NCBI GenBank assembly: GCA_013396655.1
Contig: WBMV01009266.1
Location: 824,107 to 888,106 of the forward strand
From: Campylorhamphus procurvoides
Lineage: Eukaryota > Chordata > Aves > Passeriformes > Dendrocolaptidae
Direction: 5' to 3'
Length of the DNA: 64,000 nt
Made by a program: the position numbers and the translations under genes. Every line of letters starts with the position of its first letter. Positions within the stretch are counted from its first letter, which is position 1. The notes below the pieces were generated by a model. That model saw only the letters and a program-made list of their open reading frames with translations, made no database searches and was not told where the DNA came from. This document shows positions 12,231 to 23,768 of this stretch, piece by piece.

Positions 12231-14500
12231 AGTTACAGTGACACAGTATAGCTGATCCCATTAAGGGGCAGATGGCTGGATGCACTCAATGTTTTCTGGC
12301 CTCTCACAGCCTGTTTTCCTCTGATAAGAAAACATTTTCCTTTCATAAGTAACATTTAGAGAAACTGCCTCTGCTGGAAGGGAAATGTTTTGGAGGAATG
12401 TGGTGCCTTGGGTAGAGATCCATTGGGATTTTGACTTACATGATTTTGAAGTGAGTTTTTCAGTTGTTATTCTGAAATGATAACTTCAATATGGAAAACA
12501 AAAATCCAGATCAAAAGAAAATAGTTTGAAATTATTCATGGTAGGGTTTTTTAATTTATTTTTTTAACCCAACCTAGAGTTTCATGTTATGTGAATTTTG
12601 AAATTTTTAGGGTATGTTATATATGAATATTATCTGAGCTTTATAGAAGTGTCTTATGTCAAGCAGGAGCTACAAAAGTTTCACTCTTTCTTAAAGAATT
12701 GACTGTGTATGTAAGTGATATTGCATAATGAAACATGACTTCATCTTTTCCTGTGAGAGACTGCACTAAAAATATCTGTACTTTAACTAACGGTGTTTTT
12801 TTTTTCCTTGAGTGTATAACTCTGTGTTTTCTGTGGAGAAAATAAGTTCATCTGGGTTATGGTTGTCTCAAATAGGGGGAAAAAAAAAAGAAAGGGAGAT
12901 TTTTTTGCTAAGGTTTCTTTTAGTAGCATCTAAAAAATTAGCACTTTCTTTATTTGAACACATAGAGAATTTTTATTATTATTATTTTTGGTGTAGCACT
13001 AATAAAAGAAGTATTTTATTGTTAATGATAACATCTATACACACTGGTTTAAATCTATGTCCTGACTCTGTTCTTGTTCAGAAGAATGCATGTAACATGC
13101 AGTACCATAAAACTGCCATATATGGAGTAAAAAAGTCTGTGATTTTTTTCGCCAAGCACACAATGAAGGGAACAGTTGACTGTGAGTCAAATTTGGGTTC
13201 AAAGGTGGATTCAGCAACATCCCTAAAAGTTCCCATTATAATTGAGATTACAAATCAAACCCAACCATTCTGAGTTGCAATCTTATGTTCCCGGAAGATG
13301 AAAATTTCAGTGATACGTATGTCATCTTTCCAACACAAAGCCTCATTACTCAACAACTCATCCAGAAAAGGAAAGGGGGGGAAAGAAAAACCCAGAATGA
13401 CTTGAAGGGAACAAGAAAGACTGAGCACACAAAAGGATGAGTCTGTTTAGCATGTTAAGATTTCCCTTTCTTCCAAACTGTCAATACACTCACATAATTT
13501 GTAGCAGGGGAAAAGGAAAATGCAGTTGGTAACCCCATTGCAACCTGTTCCTTCAAATCTATTAGCAGCACTGCTAATAGGAGAGAACTTGTGGCAACAC
13601 AACTTTTGTTTCCACAGGGACCATTGTACCTTTGCCCTTGTTTTCCATCTGTTTATCCCTGTCCTTTTCTTAGTGACTGAACACTGTAGCAGAATAAGAT
13701 TAAGATTTCATGAAAATAGATATTTTGATGCAGCTCTGTTTCTGGAAGGAGGTGTTTACGACAGTTTACACTTAATTGCATGCTAAAATGAAACAGCCTT
13801 TTTATAACAAAACCCTCAGAAAGCTAATAATGCAACAAAAATTAAAAAAAAATCTAGAAAAACACATTTATAGAGTTTTTGAAATAAATACAGAAAAAAG
13901 GGAGAGAAATACCATCACTACACTTGCACTTTTGGTGGTTTTGGAGTTGATGTGTTTTTCTCAAATTGTCATTCCTAGGAAAACATCACGGACCTGCAAG
14001 CTCCATATTATTAAATGCCGCTTCCACATATGAAGATACTGTGAAGTGATTCACACTCTCCCTTTAGCATCTTATAGCTTTATGCTTAATGTCATCTCTA
14101 GTGAGGACCTGAAAGACTGCAAGTCAGCAGCAGGACAAAGAAAAAGATCTAGAGAATCTTCAGAGCTGACATGGTGAGGAACATGCCACCAGGTAGGGCA
14201 AGCTGGTCTGCAGCATTGTGCCATGTCTATTCCCAGCCTGCCAAAGTAAAATTAGAAACAAGCTTCTAGAAAACAAAACTTTTTAACATCTACCCTATTC
14301 CAGAAAGGCTTCCTAGCCCCCTTTTCTCCTTGCTGATGCCTCCTTTGATGTGTAAACCAGGACAGAAACTTAGAGAATTGTTGCATGTCATATGGCAGCC
14401 TCCTCTCTCAAGGCATTGGACATCTGGAGAGTGGGTCAGCAGTGGCTTCTTTTCCTTCTCAGTCATCCATGTCCTTTCCTAGAATCTACCTACAGATATT
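12231..14500. other. Unique sequence, no recognised gene
   Basis: A 153-residue plus frame at 12812-13273 is AT-rich, low in complexity and shows no domain. A T run at 12794-12805 and an (ATT)n-like tract at 12972-12988 are the only simple repeats. A candidate pseudo-exon at 14102-14173 is described in the findings. Confidence 0.5.
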
Positions 14501-14740
14501 ATCATAGACTCATAGAACCACAGAGGTTTAGGTTGGAAGGGACCTTGAAGAACATCTTGTTCCAAACCCCCTGCCATGAGCAGGGACACCTTCCACTAGC
14601 CCCCTCCAACCTGGCCTCAAACAATTCCAGGGGTAAGCCACCCACAGATTCTCTGAGCAACCTGTTCCATTGTCTCACCACTCCTCCAGTAAAGAATTCC
14701 CTCTTGTTTTGTCACTAAATGCCCTTGAACTTTTGCCATG
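14501..14740 (-). mobile_element. CR1 LINE 3' fragment with internal deletion
   Basis: Reverse-complement CR1: ATCATAGACTCATAGAACCA, GGTTGGAAGGGACCTTG, CCCCCTGCCATGAGCAGG, GACACCTTCCACTAG, CCTGTTCCATTGTCTCACCA, AAGAATTCCC. After AAGAATTCCC the usual block encoding RRFRLDIRK-type residues is missing, and the sequence resumes at TTGTTTTGTCACTAAATGCC. That points to an internal deletion. Confidence 0.93.
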
Positions 14741-15549
14741 TGGATGTTCACTACAAGCAAAATTTAATTCAAACTTTTATTTTTTTCCCAACTTGGGCAA
14801 TAAGTAGAAATGCTCATTACCTTGCTTCATCCTACATTCTGTGATGTTATTAATGTGCCAGAAAAGTCATGGTCCCCCATATAACGATAGGTTTGTTCAT
14901 TTATTATCTGTGTGCTGCATGTGTACACCAGGAGTATGAACTTCTCCACCCTTCGCAGAAATGTCCCATTCAGTGTTGCTCTGCATGACCTTCAATGAAT
15001 GTAACACATTCTGAAACATGAAATATGTAATTATGAGGCTCATTGAGAAGGATGCTCAAAACTTTACACAAGGACAAGCCTTATAACAACTGAAGGCTGG
15101 CTGATGAGCTGAGCACGAAGCTGCAAATTATTATTACTGCTTCACTTCCATACTTGCATTTTTGAGCATAAACTTAGAGTACTTAGGACCAAATAGAAAA
15201 GAGCAGGAAACCATATTTTCCAATTTCCTTACCATCACAGACAGTTAAATTCTCTTCAATTAGCAATAAGCTCAGTGACCTATGGATGACATCTTCCAGG
15301 ACCTTGAAAATCACCCTGTCTTGTTCTCACCTCTTACAGTCCTCTACTTCTCTTTGTACAGTCCAGTCCAGTCCAAAGCTTAACAGGTCACCATTTGGCC
15401 TCAGTCCCACATTTACACACAGCATATTTACACATCCAATATTTTCTTTCTGAGACGGTATTTATGGTCAAAATCAGCTCAACACACCCTCTGGAGCTGC
15501 TTAAACTCCTTCTGTAGTTCATTTCATCTAACACTCAAATATTTTCTGC
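14741..15549. other. Unique sequence, no recognised gene
   Basis: AT-rich with no long frame. A short (GTCCA)n-like run lies near 15361-15376. No gene or repeat family is recognised. Confidence 0.5.
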
Positions 15550-15815
15550 TTCTCTTTCTTCTGCATCCACTCCAGCTTTTCAGCATGCATTTTTGATCTG
15601 TGAACACTAAAATAGGAACAGTGTTCCAGAATCAACCTCCCCTCTTCTATGTTGAGGTGAAGTCCCCTCCCTATATATATTTGTGGGTCTGGATTTGTAC
15701 TCGTAAAGATTGTATTAACCCTGTTACCACAGCATCACCATGGGAATTCAGAGCAATCAGCAGGACCTGGGACCTTTCACAGCTGTGGTTTTCCAGGACA
15801 GAGAGCCTCAATCAC
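15550..15815 (-). mobile_element. Ancient CR1 LINE fragment (reverse transcriptase end)
   Basis: The plus strand reads as a decayed antisense CR1. It has CTTCTGCATCCACTCCAGC, TTTTCAGCATGCATTTTTGA, GAACACTAAAATAGGAACAG, TGTTCCAGAATCAACCTC, GTTGAGGTGAAGTCCCCTCC and ATTAACCCTGTTACCACAGC, then a block ending GTTTTCCAGGACAGAG. Old avian CR1 copies show the same order (chances of TCCAGCTTTTC... CAGTATTCCAGAATCAG...). The two plus frames across it (15600-15833, 15740-15922) are shadows. Confidence 0.6.
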
Positions 15816-16744
15816 CCAGGACAGCCATTGTGACCAGCTTTGGCTGTCTAAAAAACCATTCTTATCCGAATTGTGTATTCACAGCAAGAAAAAACCCCAA
15901 GGCTCTGCATGATTATTTATGATGCTCAAACTGCAGAAGTGGGAGTGACGGGGAAAAAATGGAAAAATTGCTACAAGTAGGAAAACTGAATAGCATTTTT
16001 TCATCTTTTCTTTTTTTTCGCCTTGAGTTTGTTTGACAGATGTATCTGATTCTCCTTTAAATCTCCAAGTTAAAATTAATTGTTTACCAGTTTTCTGTGG
16101 AGTGGAATTTCTTCTACTGCCCCTTTCTCTTCTTTATTTTTTTTGGAAACACTCTCCCTGGTCCTTTTTTTGAATAGAAATATCATGGTAGCATGCTTAT
16201 ACTTTTCACGTATTAGTGTAATGTAGGTATTTCTGCATCTTCTAGACTTCCCTGGGCATTTTCTAAATTCATTGAACAGCCTCCATTGAGAACTAAAACC
16301 TCAAAGAATTTATGATTTTAAAACATTTTTATCTGCTTATTTTATTTTCTTGGGGTTTAATGGACTAGAAATTACTTTGTAATGACTGGAGTGATATCAT
16401 ATTAAAAACAACGTAGAAAAAAATTTTGTATTGAAAACTTTTGCCTATTTCTGAACCATGATGATCTGCTTTGCCACGTCATATCTTACATAAGATTGGT
16501 TTTCTTTGTTTCTTCCTAATGATCTTTCTCATTCCCATCCTACATGACTCCTTCTCTTTTTTCAACATGTCTGTAGCTTACATAAATATTTCTTGAGACA
16601 TAATTACTTCTTTTTTATTATTATTTATATTTTCTCGCATTTGCTAAATACTGCTTTTCTTAACATTACCCTAAATGCTGCCCTCATCCTGTCATTGAAG
16701 TGGGAGAATATTTTATCCAGCGTTTCATTTTTCATAGTAGAGCT
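15816..16744. other. AT-rich unique sequence, no recognised gene
   Basis: Pyrimidine-rich, with many T runs (for example near 16010 and 16138). No coding frame and no recognised repeat. Confidence 0.5.
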
Positions 16745-16870
16745 GTAGAGTTATAGAGCAATTCAGATTAAATGTGACTTTGAAGGTCTTGCATTCAACC
16801 TCCTGCTTGAACACAAACTAACCTCAAACCTTCAATCAGGTTGCTTTAGTGCGTCCATCCAGTATTGTCC
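16745..16870 (-). mobile_element. CR1 LINE 3' end, strongly diverged
   Basis: Reads like a decayed CR1 3' terminus in reverse: TTATAGAGCAATTCAGATTA, GACTTTGAAGGTCTTGCATT, CAACCTCCTGCTTGAACACA, AGGTTGCTT. The AGGTCTTGCATTCAACCTCC word is typical of one older avian CR1 group. The boundaries are approximate. Confidence 0.65.
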
Positions 16871-19800
16871 CTTTATGTCTCCTTAAGATAAAGAAGGCTC
16901 ACTCTATACTGTAATTTTTTAAATACTTCTCTTCACTATGCGTTTTGGTTTTTTTTTCATTTCTAACTATACATAATGTATGCATGCATCTGTATACAGA
17001 TAGTGTGCATGTTACTGTGAATGTCTGCATTTTCTCCTATGAAATAAAGGCTATCACAGCAGCTCCCAGAGCAAACTTCAAGAGCTAGCCCCATGTTTCT
17101 TATTTATCCATCATAATAAGATCCAAGGTAGTTATCTGAAAATGCTGAAGGTAATATTTAAATGAGGGAGTATAAACTCCAAATGGTGAGTTTTGACTCA
17201 GTGATATAAGATTATGTTACGTATTACACAGAGTTGTATGATTTACTTTAAGGATATGATTCTACAGCAGCCTAGATCCAAGCAAACTGAATTTCAGCTG
17301 CCCACCCTCCTGCCTACGTGGGCCCATGGAACCAGCTGGTGAGCTTGTTAAAGGATCAAACCCAGCAACAACCATATCTTGCCAAAGATGGATGTTTAAG
17401 TGGGAATAGGTGAAAAGAAACTGATAACTGAGGCCACTAAATACTTTTTTCCTAGCTGTGGGCTGCATTTCCAACAACCGATATGTTCTCAAGTGAAAAC
17501 CAGTGTTTGGCTCCCTCTCACAAATCATTGTATTTAACATAACTTTCAGTGTTGTGATTTCAGCTCTTGCTAACAATGAGAGAAAACTTTAATGCTAAAA
17601 GCCCCTTTAGAAAGATGCATACTGTGCAAGTTAGTAGAAATGGTTTAAACACACTTTTCACGGTTATTAAATTCATTCACCTCTTTTTCTGGGCTGGAAA
17701 GAAGGTATTAGATCAGTCACAATTACGGTATCAAGCAAGATCTTCAGAAAATAGAGAGGGAAAGGGTTAATATGATGCCATTACATGGAATTTACAGGCT
17801 TAGCATGACGAATGTTTCACTCATGTTGAAGGTGTTTTTGTTGTTAACCATGGAGTAAGGCTAACTTAATTCTCCAGTGACGAGCCTCTACTTCCATGAT
17901 TAATGAACAAATTGCTGTTTTCACAAGGGCTCATAAGACAGGCAGTTATTCCTCCCTGATTATTTAGGAGACCCTTAAGGCTTTCATTGGGGACTTCATT
18001 ATTTTCTATATTGCTAGAGAATGAAATAAGCAGAGCCCTAAAGGACATTTATGTATACATAAAGCAGAGTAAGTTATCCATCTAAGGGGACCCAGGATGA
18101 AACTGAGATGAAAGCAGCAGCCACCCTTCAGTTCTCAAAAATGTGAAAGACCTAGGTACAATCATTAAACTTACTTTCTTAGCAGGATTTAAAATTTCAT
18201 AATTATCAATAAATCAGTCAGGGTTAAATCAGAGTAAAGAGCAATTTGTTTTGATAAGGCGAAGGGGGGGGAACTCAACAGTAAACTTGTTTTGCAGATT
18301 ATGAAATTGATCATAGCTAATTGCAGCAGTATCGATTTATTCCAGCTGAGCATCAGAACCCCAAAGACTTGATAAAATACTTGACTTTGTTCCATCCTGT
18401 ACTTAATCAGGTGAATGACAATATTTCACTTCATTATTATTTGTTAATGTTCTGAGCTTCACTTGTTCATATTCCATTCCCTGACTACAGGCAAAGAGAA
18501 CTATGTGAATTTACAAGTGATGCATAGATTTTTATTGTAGGAGTTGGTGCAGTCAGTTCTCAGCACATATAAGTCAGTGAAGCCACTCTGACTCAGAATA
18601 CACTTACAAAAATCTGTCCCACAATTGTTCATCTTAGCTTCCAGTGGATAAAGAGACTAATTTCATAAAGCAAACCAGAAATGTGTTTGTACATCTTTTT
18701 GGTTTTTTTATGCATTCATGTTTTAATTTTAGTTATATTTGATGCAGTCATATAGGCACAGAAGAAAATTATTGGATAATTGAATGAGGAAGAGCTTAGC
18801 AGAGTCTTCAAGGGGATTGCCATTCTGAATGGCCAACACAGAGCTGGACGTACTGCAGCACACTACTAAATGTTTGATGGGATGCAGTGGAAAATTCATG
18901 AAAAGACAGAAAATAGAGGTGGTCTTTAAGCTCACCCTTCCATCTCTTGTCTGCCAAGGGCAAAGATGAACACACATATGGACCACAAAGAGGCAAAAGT
19001 GAGTGCATTCTGATGCCAGCAGGAACCCCACAACACAGGGGGAAGTAAGACTGTGTTGTCCAAAGACGTAAATCCAGACCATCTCACACAGAGGGATTTA
19101 AGTCTTTGTTCACTATAATTTCCTGTTCAGAATTAGTTAAAAAAAAAAAAGGGCCACATGAAGAGCATTATCCACTTCTGTTGACATAAAGCTTGTCATA
19201 TAATCACCAGCTTGCATCTCATGGCTGAAATAAAAGAAAATGCAAGACTGTTGATAAATGCTGTTATATAGTGAACAAAGCCACCTTTTCTGTCAAAGGA
19301 AGAAGATGTCTACTAAATTGTTTGCTTCATGGAAGGTCAAGTGTGCCAGGCAGTGTTCTCACATGGCTCAAAATGATTCACAAACACTTCATGTTTTTTG
19401 TCAAGAAGTAGCTGTGTTAGTCAAGTACAGTGCTTGTGGAAGGTGGGAAGAAAACAGAAAATGTTCTGGAGAGTTCCAGCAGCTCTGAAAGAAATGAAAA
19501 AAAATATTTTTTACTTTGTTTTGGTTGTTTTCTTTTCTTGTAGAAGGAGAATGTTTTAACCACCTGTAACTACCTGTGAAAATACAGCTCAATGAAGAAG
19601 AGAATAACATGAAGCCAGGTAGGATTGGTAGCATATACAGTATAATGAAAAGAAATCCTACTGTAGCTTTGTTATAATTTATCCTTCCATTCATGCAGAA
19701 GGATTCCATGGAGATGCAATCTCACAGTAACTGTGGCAGAGTTTTATTAAAGTTAGGAATTATTAAAGTTTCCTCCACAAAAATCTTAAAGTCTATTGCT

Positions 19801-20820
19801 TTTAGGATCTGCATTAGACTTAATTAACAATCTAGGAAGCTTTCTTTGTCAAAATGTATAGACAAGCAGCCACACATTTTGGACTGAGTTAATAGCAGAT
19901 TTGTGTCAGTGAATCAAGTCTCACAGTTGATTTTAGGCAGAGTTAGGACTTGAGCTCAATTTACCATGGTTTAAGCAGACTCTTTGATAAAACTTTTGGT
20001 GATTCTAGAGCTGGGGAGGAAGGCACTCTTTTTTGCTTTTGGGTTTAACTCTTGTCCAAACTGACATGTGTTCCCTAAATGTTTTTATTTTTTAATGCAT
20101 TAGTGAGTTCTGACAAAAACACTTGTTGCTGAATCATGACAAAACCTGGCGCTTCAAAGAAGAGAAAGGCTGCAAGGACACTTGGTGAAACACACAGTCT
20201 CAATGTCTATCAGGGATTTTTAAAAAAACAAGTGAGACTGAAGGCTAAATTAAAATTAAGTGAAGAATCCTTTACCAAATATTAAGGCTATTATAAGAGC
20301 ACTTGCATTCACTCACCAAAGTACATTTGAGTTTGATAACTTTGTTCTAAAAACTAAGGGAAGGAAATAGAAAAGTGCTGAGAAGGGCAACAGAAAAGAC
20401 AAGAAGCCTAGGTGGTGGAGAGGAGGGATTCTGTGAAAGAGACTTAGCAGAACAGAATTGATTTAGTTGGGCAGAAGAGTAACAGGAAAAAGGTAATATA
20501 AAACATATTAGTGGAGAGAAGATCAACCTGAAGCTTCTCTAAGTGTTTTCTTTCCGACTCCATTTCAGAAATCTGAAATGGCAGGTGGTGTAGGCAGAGG
20601 GAGATGAGAGCTGTATTTAGGAATACAAATTTGTACTGGGATATTTTTTGAGACATACACATTTGAATGTTAAAAGAAAAATTATGAAGATCTGTAAAAG
20701 TCACTCAACTTGACACACAAGCCACATCTTTCCCTGAGAACATTCTTTCAGAGAAATTAATAAGCTTTTCCTTATTCCATTTTAAAAGCTTAGACAGATT
20801 CATAATATATAAAGATGAAC
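16871..20820. other. Unique sequence, no recognised gene
   Basis: Frames at 17262-17576 (minus), 17567-17770, 18189-18395, 18729-19082 (minus, 117 residues) and 19401-19709 show no recognisable domain. A strong acceptor (long T-rich tract ending CTTGTAG) at 19543 and a donor (CCAG|GTAGGA) at 19618 bracket 75 bases in which all three frames are closed. That could be a lncRNA exon or a pseudo-exon. An A run lies near 19140-19150. Confidence 0.45.
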
Positions 20821-20847
20821 TTTTTTTTTCTTTTTTTTTTTTTTTTT
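20821..20847. repeat. Poly-T tract
   Basis: 26 T and one C in 27 bases. It could be a homopolymer or the reverse complement of a poly-A tail. I see no retrocopy body next to it. Confidence 0.9.
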
Positions 20848-22683
20848 GAAAACTCTGTGGTTTGTCTCATCCCTGGTTTATGCTCTCAGTGGATTAACTC
20901 AAAATCCTCACTTTTCTCAGGTGGAATTCCTCAGAGTTTATGTGCATTTTTAGAGACTTCTGTATGTTAGACAGCACTAAAAGAGTTTCCTTGCAGAAGT
21001 CAAAACCAGTTGGTATCATGCAATCCTGAAACTGCTGTAATTTTATATAACAGGTACCATGGGCAGCTCTAGGGATAGTCAACAGAGTTGCTGAGGAAGC
21101 AGCAAATCTTCCTTGACTCTTCTCATTCCCTGTAAGAGTGTAGGAAAATCAGGTTAAATGCTGTGACTGATGGTACTGGAGGAGGACATTCAACAAATAT
21201 AAGATAATAATTGCTTTTGTGTTGAGTGGGCTGAACCTGCACCAGCGAATGTTGAAATGTTGCAGTTTTCACCCTTCTCATGCTCTGTTGACAGGAGGAG
21301 CAGAAAAATCTATATCTGTTTTTTGTTTCATAGATACCTGCTTTAGTTCTACCACTTTCTTCAGTTTCTCCACTTCTTGTGGTTTAACTCTGTCCTGAGC
21401 CTTGATATGGTCAAATTCAGTGTTTCCTGTCCTGCTGAGAAGAATAAAACCAGATCTCCACATGTGTCTTCCCTATGTCAGACTGACATTGGCATAGCAT
21501 GAATGCCTTTTTTAGGAGAAAGCTCATGCAATCCCATCAGGTGAGCGCTCTTGAAACTGCCCTCTCTTGTAGGTCACCTCCAATTTGTTTTTGCTGGTTA
21601 CTTTTCCTTTCAATGAGGAATAATTTGAACTTTAAGAAGGAACATTTGTTCTTTGCTAACTGGATGCAACAACCAGTGAAATAAACAGGACTTTCATCAA
21701 CTTCATGAACTCTGGAGTGAACCCTCCGTATGGAAAAACTCCATCACCTAACTAACTTGGTTCCAGCAATGTCAAAAATTGAGGAGTCACTTGGTCAGTG
21801 GGTGGAGGATTGGTGCTGCATCTCTCAGTAAGAAAACCTAGTGTGGGTGTAGGATGAGAAAGTGGATTTTAGTGTCAAGAGCAGCACTTCTTTTATAGCA
21901 TATAGACATGCAAACTGTTCAACAGTGACAGCACTCCTTTATTCCTTTTTAATGGCTTATACATCCTCAAGGCTAATGATGAAAACCCAGAGATCAGCAA
22001 CATCAGCTATTTTCCTGCCAGTCATGCTCCTACCTTCAAAAATGAATGTAGTGTAAGTCTGTTTTCCCTGCTATTAGTTTTGAACTCAGATAATTATATC
22101 AGCATTGGTACACAGCCACCCTGAAAAGAGAAATGTCAAATGTAACATTTTCCTTGCTGTAAATGGAACCTTGTGTGCCTTCAGAAGGCGATATCACAAC
22201 AGGCTTCACTCACAAGTTCACTTTGTAGTTATGGCAGTGAAAGCGGTTTCAAAACATAAAGCTTCAGTTTATTTTTTAAAAATAAACCTTCATAACTTAT
22301 GAACTGTTTTGGGAGACACAACTCATCCCATGTCCACCACAGATGAAACCAAAAGCAATAAACCTTAAATGAGTGCATGTATTTGCATGGAGCATGAGGA
22401 ACTTTCCAGGAAAGAGGATGCTGCTGCTGCAGGAAGTAATTGAGGAAACAGTAATATCTGACAAAAAAAAGGTTAGATAGGTACAAAAAAGTATAGCAGC
22501 TGTGTTCTCTTAGTCAGGCAGAGATTAGAAAACCTGATGGTTTTCTTGCTTTAAAACATAAACCAAGCACCATCTTGATTTGTAAATTGGTCTCACTGTC
22601 CTATGGGACATGATAATGAGTATTTTTTGCAGGCTGCTTTTCCATACAAGACCAAAGTCTTGTTTCTGTGTCAGGTTTACCCT
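20848..22683. other. Unique sequence, no recognised gene
   Basis: Short frames on both strands without recognisable domains. A strong donor (CAG|GTGAGC) at 21540 follows an acceptor-like TTTTTTAG, bracketing only 25 bases. I treat this as chance. Confidence 0.45.
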
Positions 22684-23536
22684 GTTTGTATACCAGGTTC
22701 CCACCAAAGCTTCTCTATCACTTTTCCCCTATCAGCCCAGGGGGACAGGGAATGGGCCCTGCTGTCAGTTCATCATTGTTGTCTCTTCTACTCCTTCCTC
22801 TTCAAGGGAAGGAGGACTTCTCACACTTCCCCTGCTCCAGTGTGGGCTACTCTCTCCAAGGATCCACAGGTCCTGCCAGGAGCCTACTCCAGCATGGGCT
22901 TCCCATGGGATGACAGCCTCCTTCAGGCATCCACTTGCAACAGTGTGGGGTCCTCCAGGGTCTGCAGGTGGATCTCTCCCCCATGAAGGACCTCCATGGG
23001 CTGCAGGGGCACAGCTGCCTCCCCTTGGTCTGCACCATGGGCTGCAGGGGCATCTCAGCTCTGGTTCCTGCAGCACGTCCTGCACCTCCTTCTTCACTGA
23101 GCCGGGTGCCTGCAGGGCTGTTTCTCTCACACATTCTCACCCCTCTTTCTGGGTGCAGTTGTGCAGAGGTTTTATATCCTTCTTAAATCTCTTAACCCTG
23201 AGGTATTACCACCAGCACTGTTGACCTCAGCCATGACCAGAGTTGGGTCCTTCTTGGAGCTACCTGGCATTGGCTCCATCAGACATCGAGAAAGCTTCTA
23301 CCAGCTTCTCACAGAAGCCCTTATAGCCCCTCTGCTACAAAACTTTATACTTCTGTGGGTCTGATGTTCCAGACCATCAAATCTACACAATCCAGTATAC
23401 CTGGTCATCCCTTTCCACCTCCTGGCTGAGTCAGACACAGAACTGCTGAATGAAAGTCTAAATCAGGATTCACTCCGCTGAAGACATGCGGATATGTCCA
23501 GTGTGGGATCCATGCTTGAACCTGGTGTATCTAAAC
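22684..23536. mobile_element. Avian ERV-like (LTR-type) noncoding repeat
   Basis: This GC-rich block, with many CTGCAG and CCATGGGCTGCAGGGG words, stands out from its AT-rich surroundings. I recognise the repeat that produces many spurious predicted proteins in bird genomes, with frames containing residues such as PRIHRSCQEPTPAWASHG and, further on, a TGGCATTGGCTCCATCAGAC DNA block. From memory it belongs to an avian endogenous retrovirus-type element, but I cannot name the subfamily. Frames on both strands (22610-23224 plus, 22765-23130 minus) are by-products of composition, not genes. The word CCATGGGCTGCAGGGGCA occurs twice, about 42 bases apart. The ends carry a short imperfect inverted similarity (22684-22700 and 23518-23536), which I use as provisional borders. 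Confidence 0.6.
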
Positions 23537-23577
23537 CAGAAAACTATATATTCCATCATGATGCTACATGGTCACTT

Positions 23578-23768
23578 TATAGAATCAAAAAATCACAGAA
23601 TCATTAAATTGGAAAAGACCTCCAAGATCATCAAGTCCTACCTTTAGCCTAATACTACCAAGTGCACTAAACCATGTTATGAAGTGCTGTCTACTCATTT
23701 TTTTAACCCTCCCGTGATGGTGATTCTATACTTCCCTAAGGAGCCTTTGCTCATTTCCTTCTCTCATG
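23578..23768 (-). mobile_element. CR1 LINE 3' end, older subfamily
   Basis: Reverse complement of a CR1 terminus: AGAATCAAAAAATCACAGAA, TTGGAAAAGACCTCCAAG, ATCATCAAGTCCTACC, ACTACCAAGTGCACTAAACC, ATGTTATGAAGTGC, GTGATGGTGATTCTA. The GGAAAAGACCT and GTGCACTAAACCATGT variants mark a different CR1 subfamily from the GGAAGGGACCTT copies elsewhere in the window. Confidence 0.85.

Noticed and set aside
12812..13273. 153-codon plus-strand open frame
   Set aside because: Runs through T-rich and (ATT)n-like low-complexity sequence (a YYYY stretch) and has no family features.
21516..21540. 25-base microexon between TTTTTTAG and CAG|GTGAGC
   Set aside because: Too short to judge. The next acceptor upstream gives a segment with stops in all frames.
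22610..23224. 204-codon frame and overlapping frames on both strands
   Set aside because: They lie in a recognised GC-rich avian repeat known for producing spurious predicted proteins.
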